Shown here: positions 46,884 through 56,200 of the stretch, piece by piece
How the letters are laid out: each line of letters opens with the position of its first letter
Numbering within the stretch: position 1 is the first letter of the stretch
Assembly (NCBI GenBank): GCA_028872875.1
Contig: JAGWOC010000011.1
Span: 1-61,122 of the forward strand
DNA length: 61,122 nt
Direction: 5' to 3'
Source: Chloroflexota bacterium
Lineage (GTDB): Bacteria; Chloroflexota; Dehalococcoidia; DSTF01; JACRBR01
Made by a program: the position numbers and the translations under genes
The notes under the pieces: model-generated
What the model was told of the DNA's origin: nothing
Databases searched by the model: none
Seen by the model: the letters and a program-made list of their open reading frames with translations, nothing else

Positions 46884-49082
46884 ATGGTCGCATTCCGCTA
46901 CAGCGAATGGGACGGCACGCAGGAGATCCCGCCGCTCGACCCCGACGAGCTGCTCGAGGCGCTGACCGATGACCTGATGAACTTCGGCGACCTCCAGCAC
47001 GCCATGCGCAACCTGCTGCAGCGCGGCACACGCGGGCCGATGGGTAACCGCCTGCAGGGCCTGCGCGACCTCCTGCAACAGCTCCGCCAGCAGCGCCGCA
47101 GCACCCTCGACCGCTACAACCTCTCGTCCGTCATGGACGACATCAAGAAGCGGCTCGACGAGCTGCTCGACATGGAGCGCAGCACCATCGACCGCCGGCT
47201 CGCGGAGGCGGGCGGCCAGCCCGAGCCACCAGCGTCGCCTCCCGATACCAGCGCCCAACCGCCGGACAGTGCGCAGCACGCGGGATCGGCGCCGGACGCG
47301 CAGGGGGCGCGGCCCCAGGCCGCCGCCGCGAATTCGGGCGCGCAGGCTCAGGGCGGCGGGCAGGGTGGAGAAGCGTCGCAGGGGAACGGCCAGGCAGCGC
47401 AGCCGCAGGGAGACGACGCCGGCCAGTTCGCCGAGATGCTGCGGAACATCGCGAACCGCAAGAAGAACTTCCTCTCGAACCTCCCGGAGGACGTACCCGG
47501 CGCGGTGAAGGAGCTGCAGAACTACGAGTTCATGGACCCGGAGGCGCAGCACAGGTTCACCGAGCTGATGGAGATGCTGAAGAAGGCGATGACGGAGACC
47601 TTCTTCAAGGACATGTACGACCAGATCGCCAACATGTCGCCCGAAGACATGGCCCGCATGAAGCAGATGGTCAAAGACCTCAACCAGATGCTCAGCGACC
47701 GGCTCGCCGGCGGCGAGCCGGACTTCGCGTCGTTCATGCAGCAGTACGGGGACCTGTTCGGGCCGAACCCCCCGCAGTCACTCGACGAGCTGATCGAGCA
47801 GATGCAGGGCCAGATCGCGCAGATGCAGAACCTGCTCGACAGCCTGCCCGGCGACATGCGTCAGCAGCTCCAGGAGCTGCTCTCCGACAAGGTGGGAGAC
47901 CCGGACCTGCAGGCGGAGCTCTCGGAGCTGGCCTCGAACCTCGAGTTCCTGTCGCCGATGCGCGACATGCGGAACCAGTACCCCTTCCGCGGCGACGAGG
48001 AGATCGACCTCAACGAGGCGATGGGGCTGATGGACCGCATGCAGTCGATGGACGACCTGGAGCGCCAGCTCGAACGCACGCAGTACGGCGGCGACATCGA
48101 AGACATCGACGAGCAAAAGCTGCGCGAGCTGCTCGGCGACGAGGCGGCGGAGACGCTCGACCAGCTCAAGAAGTTCCTCGAGATCCTGGAGGAGTCCGGG
48201 TACATCCGCCGCAAGGGCAACACCTGGGAGCTGACGCCGCGCGGCACGCGCAAGATCGGCCAGAAGGCGCTCGGTGAAATCTACTCGCAGCTCAAGCAGG
48301 ACTCCTTTGGCAAGCACGCGGTCCGCGACAACGGCCGCGGCGGCGAGCGCGCCGACGACACGAAGAAGTACGAGTTCGGCGACCCGTTCCACCTGGCGCT
48401 GGACAAGACGATCATGAACTCGCTTCAGCGCGAGGGCGCGTCCGTGCCGGTGAAGCTCGACAAGGACGACTTCGAGGTCTACCGCTCCGAGCAGCTCACG
48501 CGGACCGCGACCGTGATGATGGTCGACCTTTCGTGGTCGATGGCCCTGCGCGGCTCGTTCCAGGCGGCGAAGAAGGTCGCGCTCGCGCTCAACAACCTGA
48601 TCCGCAGCCAGTTCAGCCGCGACAGCCTGTACATCATCGGCTTCTCCGCCTACGCCCGCGAGCTGAAGGCGGAGCAACTGCCGTACGTACGCTGGGACGA
48701 GTCCGTGCTGGGCACAAACATGCACCACGCGCTGATGCTCGCGCAGAACCTGCTCGCCCGGCACAAGAACGCCACACGGCAGATCATCATGATCTCAGAC
48801 GGCGAGCCGACGGCGCACCTGGAGCGCGGACGGTCGTACTTCGCCTACCCGCCGAGCCCCATCACCATCCGCGAGACGCTGAAGGAAGTGAAGCGCGCGA
48901 CCCAGAAGGGCATCACGATCAACACCTTCATGCTGGATCGCAACTACTATCTGAAGGAGTTCGTGAACCAGGTCGCCAAGATCAACAAGGGCCGCGTGTT
49001 CTACACGACGCCGGACAAGCTCGGCCAGTACATCCTCGTCGACTACGTCCAGAACAAGCGCAAGAACATCCGCGGACAGTAG
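46884..49082 (+). CDS. VWA-domain protein paired with the MoxR-type ATPase
   Basis: The 732-residue product has an N-terminal helical region (about 1-110), a Pro/Gln/Ala/Gly-rich disordered linker (about 110-180) and a long helical, charged middle with Met/Gln repeats (about 180-500). The C-terminal VWA domain has MIDAS DLSWS (548-552), the conserved threonine in GTNMHHAL and SDGEPTA. It is the likely ChlD/CoxE-type partner of the AAA+ ATPase. The ATG is preceded by GGAAGGGG. The client complex is not identifiable from the neighbours. Confidence 0.82.
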   Translation: MVAFRYSEWDGTQEIPPLDPDELLEALTDDLMNFGDLQHAMRNLLQRGTRGPMGNRLQGLRDLLQQLRQQRRSTLDRYNLSSVMDDIKKRLDELLDMERSTIDRRLAEAGGQPEPPASPPDTSAQPPDSAQHAGSAPDAQGARPQAAAANSGAQAQGGGQGGEASQGNGQAAQPQGDDAGQFAEMLRNIANRKKNFLSNLPEDVPGAVKELQNYEFMDPEAQHRFTELMEMLKKAMTETFFKDMYDQIANMSPEDMARMKQMVKDLNQMLSDRLAGGEPDFASFMQQYGDLFGPNPPQSLDELIEQMQGQIAQMQNLLDSLPGDMRQQLQELLSDKVGDPDLQAELSELASNLEFLSPMRDMRNQYPFRGDEEIDLNEAMGLMDRMQSMDDLERQLERTQYGGDIEDIDEQKLRELLGDEAAETLDQLKKFLEILEESGYIRRKGNTWELTPRGTRKIGQKALGEIYSQLKQDSFGKHAVRDNGRGGERADDTKKYEFGDPFHLALDKTIMNSLQREGASVPVKLDKDDFEVYRSEQLTRTATVMMVDLSWSMALRGSFQAAKKVALALNNLIRSQFSRDSLYIIGFSAYARELKAEQLPYVRWDESVLGTNMHHALMLAQNLLARHKNATRQIIMISDGEPTAHLERGRSYFAYPPSPITIRETLKEVKRATQKGITINTFMLDRNYYLKEFVNQVAKINKGRVFYTTPDKLGQYILVDYVQNKRKNIRGQ

Positions 49083-49246
49083 GGGACAAGCTGCGCAATC
49101 CCACACCGCGGCCACGGCACCGCAGGCACCCGGCCCGCCGGCACGCGCCGGCGCGTCGAACCATCCATCCGTCTACCGGCCGCCACACGCATGCGCGGCG
49201 TTGTTTGGACGGCGCCGCAGGCTGCGCCGGCCCGGGGAGTTGACCG
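49083..49246. other. 164-bp gap without a gene
   Basis: I see no gene here. GGCGC...GCGCC at about 49211-49228 can form a small hairpin before the desaturase-like start. No clear promoter. Confidence 0.4.
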
Positions 49247-50254
49247 TTGTCGAAGCTGACCAGGGCCAGCGCGTATCCGTTCACCGGCGGTCAGCCGCCG
49301 CTCCCTCCATCCGGCCACCGCACGGTCCCGAGCCAGGACGACATCATCGAGTTCTATCGCACGCACGAGCGCGTCGGCTGGAGCCTGACGCAGTTCCTCG
49401 ACATTCCGTGGACGGAGATCGCGGTCGAGCGGCTATCACCCGCCGACGTGCAGGTGGTCGAGACGACGATGCTCGTCGAGAGCAACAATCCCGACTACGT
49501 CGCGAACCTCATCGCCTACTTCGCCGCCGACCAGGACGTCTGCGACTTCATCATGATGTGGGGGATCGAGGAGTGGAAGCACTACTACGCCCTGCGCGAC
49601 TACCTGACGAAGGTGCGCACCGCCCTCGCGGCGACGGGATCCCGCGCGCTCGACGCGGGCGAGCAGGGCCGCATGCGCACGATCGGAGCCTCCGTGCGGT
49701 CCGCGCTCGGAGAGGACGTGTCGGCGGTCCGCGACGCCAGCGTGGAGAACTGGGGGCTGCCGGCGCATTATCTGCCCGCGCAGATCGTGGCGAGCACGAC
49801 GGTCCAGGAGTTCGTCACCGCGGAGTTCTACCGCAACCACGCGCGCCACACGCGCGAGCCGGTGCTGGCGCGGCTCGAGACCCTGCTGGCGAAGGACGAG
49901 ACGCGCCACGAGATGTTCTATGAGCAAAAGATCAAAGACTGCCTCGCCGCCGACCCGGGGCTGATGCCGATGGTCATCGACTCGCTCAAGGAGTTCGGGA
50001 TGCCCGGCGCGTATCTGCTCGACGACTACGGCGCCCGCCGCGAGGCGATGGAGCAGGCCGCGTTCCCGACGCTCGCCGACAAGAAGCGCGCGTTCGTGCG
50101 GCTCTTCTCGAAGATGACGCGCGTCATCGGCCGCGCCAACGCGATGCGCGTGTTCACGGAAGGCAACTACCTCTCGGACGGCGTCGACGACCCTTCCGGC
50201 AGGAAGATGAAGCCGGAGCTGATCACGCGGCTGCTCACGCGGCGGCTGGGATAA
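49247..50254 (+). CDS. Acyl-ACP desaturase-like ferritin-fold diiron protein
   Basis: The 335-residue product has two diiron half-sites typical of soluble acyl-ACP desaturases: EEWKH (in GIEEWKHYYALRDYL) and DETRH (in AKDETRHEMFYE), about 120 residues apart, with additional Glu ligands in helices 1 and 3 (VVETTMLVE; VQEFVTAEFY). Desaturases insert a double bond into acyl-ACP. The TTG start has GGAG 8 nt upstream. It follows the VWA gene in the same direction. MoxR/VWA pairs load metal in other systems, so a link to this diiron enzyme is a testable idea, not shown. Confidence 0.72.
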   Translation: MSKLTRASAYPFTGGQPPLPPSGHRTVPSQDDIIEFYRTHERVGWSLTQFLDIPWTEIAVERLSPADVQVVETTMLVESNNPDYVANLIAYFAADQDVCDFIMMWGIEEWKHYYALRDYLTKVRTALAATGSRALDAGEQGRMRTIGASVRSALGEDVSAVRDASVENWGLPAHYLPAQIVASTTVQEFVTAEFYRNHARHTREPVLARLETLLAKDETRHEMFYEQKIKDCLAADPGLMPMVIDSLKEFGMPGAYLLDDYGARREAMEQAAFPTLADKKRAFVRLFSKMTRVIGRANAMRVFTEGNYLSDGVDDPSGRKMKPELITRLLTRRLG

Positions 50255-50255
50255 C

Positions 50256-50271
50256 GCGGGCTAACTCCCGC
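50256..50271. terminator. Hairpin spanning two convergent stop codons
   Basis: GCGGG-CTAACT-CCCGC spans the 6-bp gap between the desaturase-like gene and the convergent acyltransferase. It could act in both directions but has no U-tract. Confidence 0.3.
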
Positions 50272-51280
50272 CGCCGCCGCTGCCCGGCGCTGCCGCCAGC
50301 TCGCCCGCGGGCGCTTCGGCCTGGCGTGGCTGCGCGCCGGCGAGCGCGCGCATCGCGTCCTCCAGCAGCGCCGTGCCCTCGGGCACCGACGCCACGCCCT
50401 CGAGCCTGATAGGCGCGCCGATGCGCGCCCTCACCGCGGCCGGCCGCGGCTCGCGCTGGCCCTTCGGCATCACGTCCCGCAGGCCCTCGACGTACACAGG
50501 GATCACGGGCACCTTCGCCTGCATCGCCATGACCGCGACGCCGTGCCTGAAACGCTGCACCTGCCCGGACTTCGAGCGGCCGCCCTCGGGATAGATCAGG
50601 ATCGACCAGCCGCGCCGGAACAGCGACAGCGGGTAGTCGAGCTGCTTCGTGCCGCCGCCCCGCGAGACCGGAAACGTGCCGTGAAAGAGCGAGTACCACC
50701 ACGTGCGCTTCCTGCGGCTGCCGTAGAACTTGTCGGCGGCCGCCGCAATGACGATCTTGCCCCGGACGCGCTCCGGCAGCGCCGACAGCACGGCCGGCGT
50801 GTCGAAGTGGGAGGTGTGATTGGCGATGACGATCGCCGGACCGCCGAAGCCGCGCAGGTGATCGGCGCCCTCGACCACGAATGGCCGGCAGTAGCGCCGC
50901 ACGTGGCGCGTCGTCACCCAGTAGCGGCCGGCGCGCCGCACCGCCCGCGCCCAGAGCGCGGTCTGCCAGCGGTGCGGCTCGGTGCGATACGGCTGCATCC
51001 GCAGCAGCTCCGTGAAGCGATCGAGGCCGATTGCCGGGTACGCCGTGAGCACGGCAGTGCCGATGCTGCTGATCTCGGCCGAGATGCGCCCGACGGCGGC
51101 GTTGTCGGCGGCCTCGATGACGGTGACGAAATCGTAGGCGCCGAGCGTCGCGAACTGGTGCCGCACCTTCGCGCCGAGCCGCTCCGCCTGCCGCGTGACC
51201 TCGTCGAGCCGGTCGGGGTCGTTGCGGATCGACGTGCGCCCGGCGGCGGTGAGCTTCGTCAGGACGACGTACGCGGGCAT
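50261..51280 (-). CDS. GYD domain fused to PlsC-type acyltransferase
   Basis: Residues about 1-95 form a GYD domain (YVVLTKLTAAGRTSI; HQFATLGAYDFVTVIEA), a small ferredoxin-like fold of unknown function. From residue about 115 on, a 1-acyl-glycerol-3-phosphate acyltransferase domain has motif I NHTSHFD (H155, D160) and motif III YPEGGRSKSG (E232, G233, R235). This activity acylates lysophosphatidic acid in phospholipid synthesis. The C-terminus is Ala/Gly-rich. A lone GYD gene sits 5 bp upstream, so the same domain occurs twice in a row, once fused. Confidence 0.82.
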   Translation of the reverse strand: MPAYVVLTKLTAAGRTSIRNDPDRLDEVTRQAERLGAKVRHQFATLGAYDFVTVIEAADNAAVGRISAEISSIGTAVLTAYPAIGLDRFTELLRMQPYRTEPHRWQTALWARAVRRAGRYWVTTRHVRRYCRPFVVEGADHLRGFGGPAIVIANHTSHFDTPAVLSALPERVRGKIVIAAAADKFYGSRRKRTWWYSLFHGTFPVSRGGGTKQLDYPLSLFRRGWSILIYPEGGRSKSGQVQRFRHGVAVMAMQAKVPVIPVYVEGLRDVMPKGQREPRPAAVRARIGAPIRLEGVASVPEGTALLEDAMRALAGAQPRQAEAPAGELAAAPGSGGGGS

Positions 51281-51285
51281 GGGCG

Positions 51286-51579
51286 CTACGACCGCGACTT
51301 GAGCATCTGCGTGAACGCGTCGACGGGGATGGCGGCGAGCGTCGTGAGCTGCACCGTCCCGCGCGCGCCAAGCTCGACCGAGATGCGGGCGACCGTCTCG
51401 TTGTCGGGCGCCTCGATGATGTTCACGAAGTCGTAGCCGCCGAGCACGGCGTACTGTTGCGTGACGCGTGCGCCCATCGCCTCGATCTCGCGGTTCACCT
51501 CCTGCAGGCGCTCCGGCCGCTCCTTCAGCGTCTTGCGCCCCTCGTCCGTCAGTGTGCTGAGCATGATGTACGTGGCCAT
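51286..51579 (-). CDS. Stand-alone GYD-domain protein
   Basis: The 97-residue product (TYIMLSTLTDEGRKTL; QQYAVLGGYDFVNIIEAPDNETVARIS) is a complete GYD-family protein. It is closely similar in pattern to the N-terminal domain of the acyltransferase just downstream, so one probably arose from the other by duplication. ATG 51579 has GAGGAGG upstream. The domain function is not established. Confidence 0.85.
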   Translation of the reverse strand: MATYIMLSTLTDEGRKTLKERPERLQEVNREIEAMGARVTQQYAVLGGYDFVNIIEAPDNETVARISVELGARGTVQLTTLAAIPVDAFTQMLKSRS

Positions 51580-51706
51580 TCCCGCACCTCCTCGCGCTGA
51601 GTCTGGGCCATGATCGTACAGCAGCGTGTCAAGGGGTGTCGCCGGGTCGATAGCCGGGTGCCGGATCCCGGGCAAGAGCATCGCGAGCGCGCAGGCCTGG
51701 CGCCGG

Positions 51707-53056
51707 TCAGATCAGCGAGCAGAAGAGGCGCGCCAGCTCGGCGTCGAGCTGGGTGCCGGCGGCGCCGAGCAGGATCTGCTTCGCGTCGGCCGGCGAGACG
51801 GCGCGGCGGTGCGCGCGCTCGGCCGTCAGCGCCGAGTAGACATCGGCTACGGCGATGATCCGCGCCTCGAGCGGCAGCTCATCCCCGCTGAGCATATCCG
51901 GATAGCCCTTGCCGTCCGGCCGCTCGTGGTGGCGCGCCACCCAGAAGGCGATCTCCTCGAAGCCGTTCAGCCCCTGCAGGATCCGTTCGGAGTTCGACGG
52001 GTGCTGGCGCATCACCTGCATCTCCGTCACGGAGAGGATGTCGGGTTTCGACATGATGCGCGCCGGCACGCCGAGCAGCCCGACGTTGTGCAGCAGCGCG
52101 GCGATCCGGATCATCTCCACGTGCCCCTCGTCGAGCGAGCAGGCCAGTGCGAGCTTCTCCGCCGCCTCGGCGGTGCGGCGGGAGTGGCCGGCGGTGCGCC
52201 CGCCCTTCGCGTCGGCGATGTCCGCGAAGACCTCGGCGAAGCGCACCACGCGCTTGCGGCTCTTGCGCGGCTCGGTTGACGCGCGCAGCGCCTGCAGCGT
52301 CTCCGGCATGTCCTCGGCGTACAGGCCCAGCCAGAACTCGTCCGACCTCCCGAGCTCCAGCAGCCTGCCGACGATGCTCGGGTCGAGGGAGATGCCGGCG
52401 TAGCGGCCAATCGCGGGCGCCAGCCGCCGCCGCGCGGCGAGTGAGCTCGCCTCGGCGGCGATCAGCGATTCCGCGAGGTCCGCCACCGCCAGGATGCGCG
52501 CTTCGAGCGCGATCGCCTTGCCGGCGACGCCCTCCGGAAAGCCGAACCCGTCCCATCGTTCGTGGTGGGCCGCGATCGCCGCGCTCACCTCGTCGGGGAG
52601 GTCGAGCGAGCGCACCGCCTCGGCACCCAGCGCGGCGTGCTGCTCGACGGCATCGACGACGGCGGAGAGATCGGCAAAGCTCAGGTCGCCGCGGAGCTCC
52701 TCGACCGACTTCAGCGGCGCCGGGCCGAAGATGGCATCCTCGTCGATGCCCGCGACGCGGCAGATGTCGGACGCGGCCAGCGTGACGCCGATATCGTGCA
52801 GGAGCGCGCCGAAATACACGGCGGTGCGCGCCGGCGGCTCGAGGCCGAGCGCATCGGCCAGCAGCGTCGCGATGTAGCAGACGCGCTGGGCGTGCCCCAT
52901 CACCTTGCCTTCGGCGAGGTCCAGCCCCTGGCTGAACGCGATCGCCAGCTCCGACGCCGTGAGCGCGTGGAGCCGCTCAGGCCGATGGGTGAGCGGGCGG
53001 GCGAGATCGTCGAGCGTCAGGATCGGGCGGCCCGAAGGATTGCTGTCGCTGACCAC
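51707..53056 (-). CDS. Tandem HD-domain protein ending in an HD-GYP domain
   Basis: The 449-residue protein has two HD-type hydrolase units. Unit 1 (about 50-200) has H55, HD 87-88 in LLHDIG and HHERWDGFGFP (H164-165). Unit 2 (about 270-440) has HSRRTAEAAEKL, HH 376-377 and DGKGYP (GYP 384-386), but the usual HD is HN (323-324, LLHNVGLLGVP), removing a metal ligand. Unit 1 may therefore be the catalytic one, or the second a cyclic-di-GMP sensor. GTG 53056 has GGGAG upstream; an ATG at 53119 is possible. No membrane helix. Confidence 0.8.
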   Translation of the reverse strand: MVSDSNPSGRPILTLDDLARPLTHRPERLHALTASELAIAFSQGLDLAEGKVMGHAQRVCYIATLLADALGLEPPARTAVYFGALLHDIGVTLAASDICRVAGIDEDAIFGPAPLKSVEELRGDLSFADLSAVVDAVEQHAALGAEAVRSLDLPDEVSAAIAAHHERWDGFGFPEGVAGKAIALEARILAVADLAESLIAAEASSLAARRRLAPAIGRYAGISLDPSIVGRLLELGRSDEFWLGLYAEDMPETLQALRASTEPRKSRKRVVRFAEVFADIADAKGGRTAGHSRRTAEAAEKLALACSLDEGHVEMIRIAALLHNVGLLGVPARIMSKPDILSVTEMQVMRQHPSNSERILQGLNGFEEIAFWVARHHERPDGKGYPDMLSGDELPLEARIIAVADVYSALTAERAHRRAVSPADAKQILLGAAGTQLDAELARLFCSLI

Positions 53057-53241
53057 AGACACTCCCGTTTGCTGTGCAAGAAACCGACCGGCTGTGATGT
53101 CTATGGTCAATATCGGCATCCGACCGCGCATCCTTTCAGGTGCGGGCCCCCTGTCTGGCAGCCGGACACGGGCGCAGACTCGCTCACGCCTCATGGGGTG
53201 GAAGCTGGAACGTCGATGCCGGGCGTGCTGAAAGGCCGAGG
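53057..53241. other. Gap upstream of the tandem HD gene with an 8-bp inverted repeat
   Basis: CCTTTCAG (53132-53139) and CTGAAAGG (53228-53235) are perfect complements 88 bp apart, enclosing GC-rich sequence. I see no gene or clear promoter. It may be a long-range stem in the transcript, but chance is not excluded. Confidence 0.3.
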
Positions 53242-56200
53242 TCAGGGGCCAATCGGCTGGCCGCCGGCGAGGTCCGGTGCGCCGGGCGGGATGATGACCC
53301 TCAACCGGTACACCCGGGCGGTGATTGGGTCCACAGTGTAGATCTCGCCGCCGGGAGCGACGGCGATGCCGACCGGACGGGCGCCCGACCGGCTCGGCGG
53401 AAACGCAAAGGCGCCGCGCTGCTTGCCCCTCAGGTCGTACGCCACGATGCGCTGGTCCAGGGGATCCGTCACGAACACCAGGCGGCCGGACAGTGCCAGG
53501 TGCGGAAGCTGCTCGCCCGTGCCTCCCACCGAGCGCGTCTTCGTCGATGTGACACCGTCGGGCGTAATGACCAGTTGCTGCATCTGGAAGTCGATGATGT
53601 ACAACGTCCCGTCAGGCGCGGCGGCGACGTCGGACGGCTGCACCGCCTTGACCGCCGGCGCTTCCGTGGAGATCGGCACCTGCACGACGCTGCCGGTTGC
53701 CAGCGACACCTTGTAGATGATCCCCGCGTTCGGCGAGGCCACGTACGCGAAGTCACCTCCGACGCCGACGCCCGCGGCCGAAGCGAACGCGCCATCGACC
53801 CGCAGCAGCACGCGGCCCGATCGGTCGAGCACAAACAGCGACCTTGCGCCGCGGTCGAGCACCACGATCCGGCCATCGGCGGTCGTATCGAGATCACCGA
53901 TGTCGCGCACGGGCGTCGTGACGGTGCGCTGCGAGCCGTCGGGGGCGATCAGTGTGAGCCGGTCGCCCGACCCGGTGACGACCGTGCCATCGGGCAGCAC
54001 GGCAACGCCGGAGGGACGGCCGGGGACGGCGCGGCCAGCGCTGCCCCATGACGCGTCGAGCGCAAACGTGACAAGGGCGGGCTGCACGAACGGGCCGGCG
54101 GGCGGCGTGAACTCGCTGCCGTCCGCGAGCTGCCAGACACCGCCCGGGACGCGCAGCGAGAGCGCCCACGCGGACGGGCCGGGGTTCGCGTACTGCAGCG
54201 AGACTGTGTGCGGCCCCGCCGCGAGCATCACGGTCCCCTCGGCGCGCCGGGGTGGGTGGGCGCCGCCGTTGTCGACGACGAGCGCGCCATCGACGAACAA
54301 CTGCGCCGACGAGCCGCCCTCGATCGCGAAGCCGTACGAGCCCGCCGCCGCCGCGTCATAGACACCGCGATACTCCGCCGAACCCACCCCTTCCGGCAGC
54401 GCGCCTACGGCGAACGGCACGTGCGTGACCTGCACCGGCGGCGTGCCGAAGTCGCTCCCTGCGCGGAAAAGCACCTGGAACCCGCGCACACCGGTCGTCG
54501 TCGCGTACAGCACGTCGGCAGCGTTTGCGGTGTGGCCGGCGAGCGAGAGCGTCGCCGACGTCCGGCCGGGCCGCGCGACGCCGGCGATCAGGCGCACGCG
54601 GTGCTCGCCGAAGCTGAGCGGCATCGGCGGCGACGTGACGGTGCCGACGCCCGAGGCCACGCGCTGGCCGTCGATCTCGATCGCCACGTCACCCGGCGAG
54701 GAGAGGGTGACCGACGTTAGTCCGGGATACGAGGCCACCCAGACGTACCCGTCCCAGACGGCCGTGAACGGCCCGCCGCTGAGGTCGGCCTGCGTCCATG
54801 CGCGGTCCGGCGGACCGTGGCTGGTAGACACGGGCCTGGAAGCGACGTCGCTCCCACTGTGCAGCGCCAGCGGGAGCGCGTGCGCGGCGGCGATGTCGGA
54901 CGCAGGGATGGTGACGCTCGTGAAGTACGTGCGCCCGAAGGGGTCGACGTCATCGTGCTGGACCAGGTGCGGGTACAGCCGCTTCAGCGTCGGGATGATG
55001 CCAAAATCGCGCGTATCGATGATCAACAGCACGTCGCGCGTGCTGCGCGGGAACGCGATCTGCGCCGTCGGCACGTAGCGGTGCGTCGTCTTGCCGCGCG
55101 TCAGGACGCGCACCGCCGGGTGGTCGTAGAAGTCCCCGGCGATGTACACGTCCTTGCGCGCCGCCTCGCGCGTGGCCAGTTGACCCACGTCCGTGTAGAC
55201 GGGGGTGAAGGCGTCGTACACCGCCTCCGCGTGGGCCTGCTCGTCGAAGAGCTGGTGGTAGTTCAGCGCGGCGCTGCCGCCGACCAGCGCGACGGCGGCG
55301 GCGACGAAGAGCGCGGCACCCGCCCGCGTGGGCGTGAGCACACGATGGAGGAACGCGACAGCAAGGCCGGCAACGAGGAAGAGCGGCGGGATCGCGCCCA
55401 CCGCGCGGATGCCGCTCGGGTTCTCGACGCTGATCGTCAGCGCGCCGGGGACGAGCGCGAGCACGAGCCAGCCCGCCATCGACCCCTTACGCCAGTCACG
55501 TACCGACCACGCGCAGACGGCGAGTCCGAGCACGAGCAGCGCCGCCGAGACCTCATCGAGCATCGGATGGTAGGGCCAGTTGTGGCGGCCGTTGCCGTCG
55601 CCACGGACGTTCATCATCTCCACTGACGCGCGGATGTTGTGCCACAGCGGCTCATAACTGTGCGTGCGGTCGATCTCCTTGAAGATGTTGACGTCCCGCG
55701 TGCGCGCCAGCACCTGGTCCTGGTGCAGGATGCTGTACTGCGCGAGGGGCACGACGACGATCGCGAACGAGGCGGCGTAGATGGCCAGGCCGGGGACGTT
55801 GCGCAGCAGGAGGCGGCGCTCCGCGATCGCGATGTACAGCAGGAAGAAGGCGATCATCACGGGCACGAAGCGGAAGCCCAGGTAGGTGTAGAGGCCGGCC
55901 GCCAGCGAGCCTCCCGCCATGAAAAAGTAGAACCGGCTCTTCGTCTCCAGCGCGCGGATCAGGAAGTACACGGCCATGATCTCGAGGAGCGGCTGGAGCG
56001 ATGCCTCCCACGAGATGCGGCTGAACGTCACCGGGAAGCGCCCCACCGCGAGCAGCGCCGTGGCGACGAGCGCGGGCACCGGGCCGAGCAGCCTGCGGGC
56101 GAGGAAGTAGAACGCGACCACGGCTGCCAGCCCTGCCAGCGCCGGCACCATCCGGAACGCGAAGACGGTGTACCCGAAGGCCCTGAACGACGCGATCAGC

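Noticed and set aside
53132-53235. 8-bp inverted repeat as a second riboswitch
   Set aside because: None of the conserved motifs of c-di-GMP-I or other riboswitches known to me appear between the arms.
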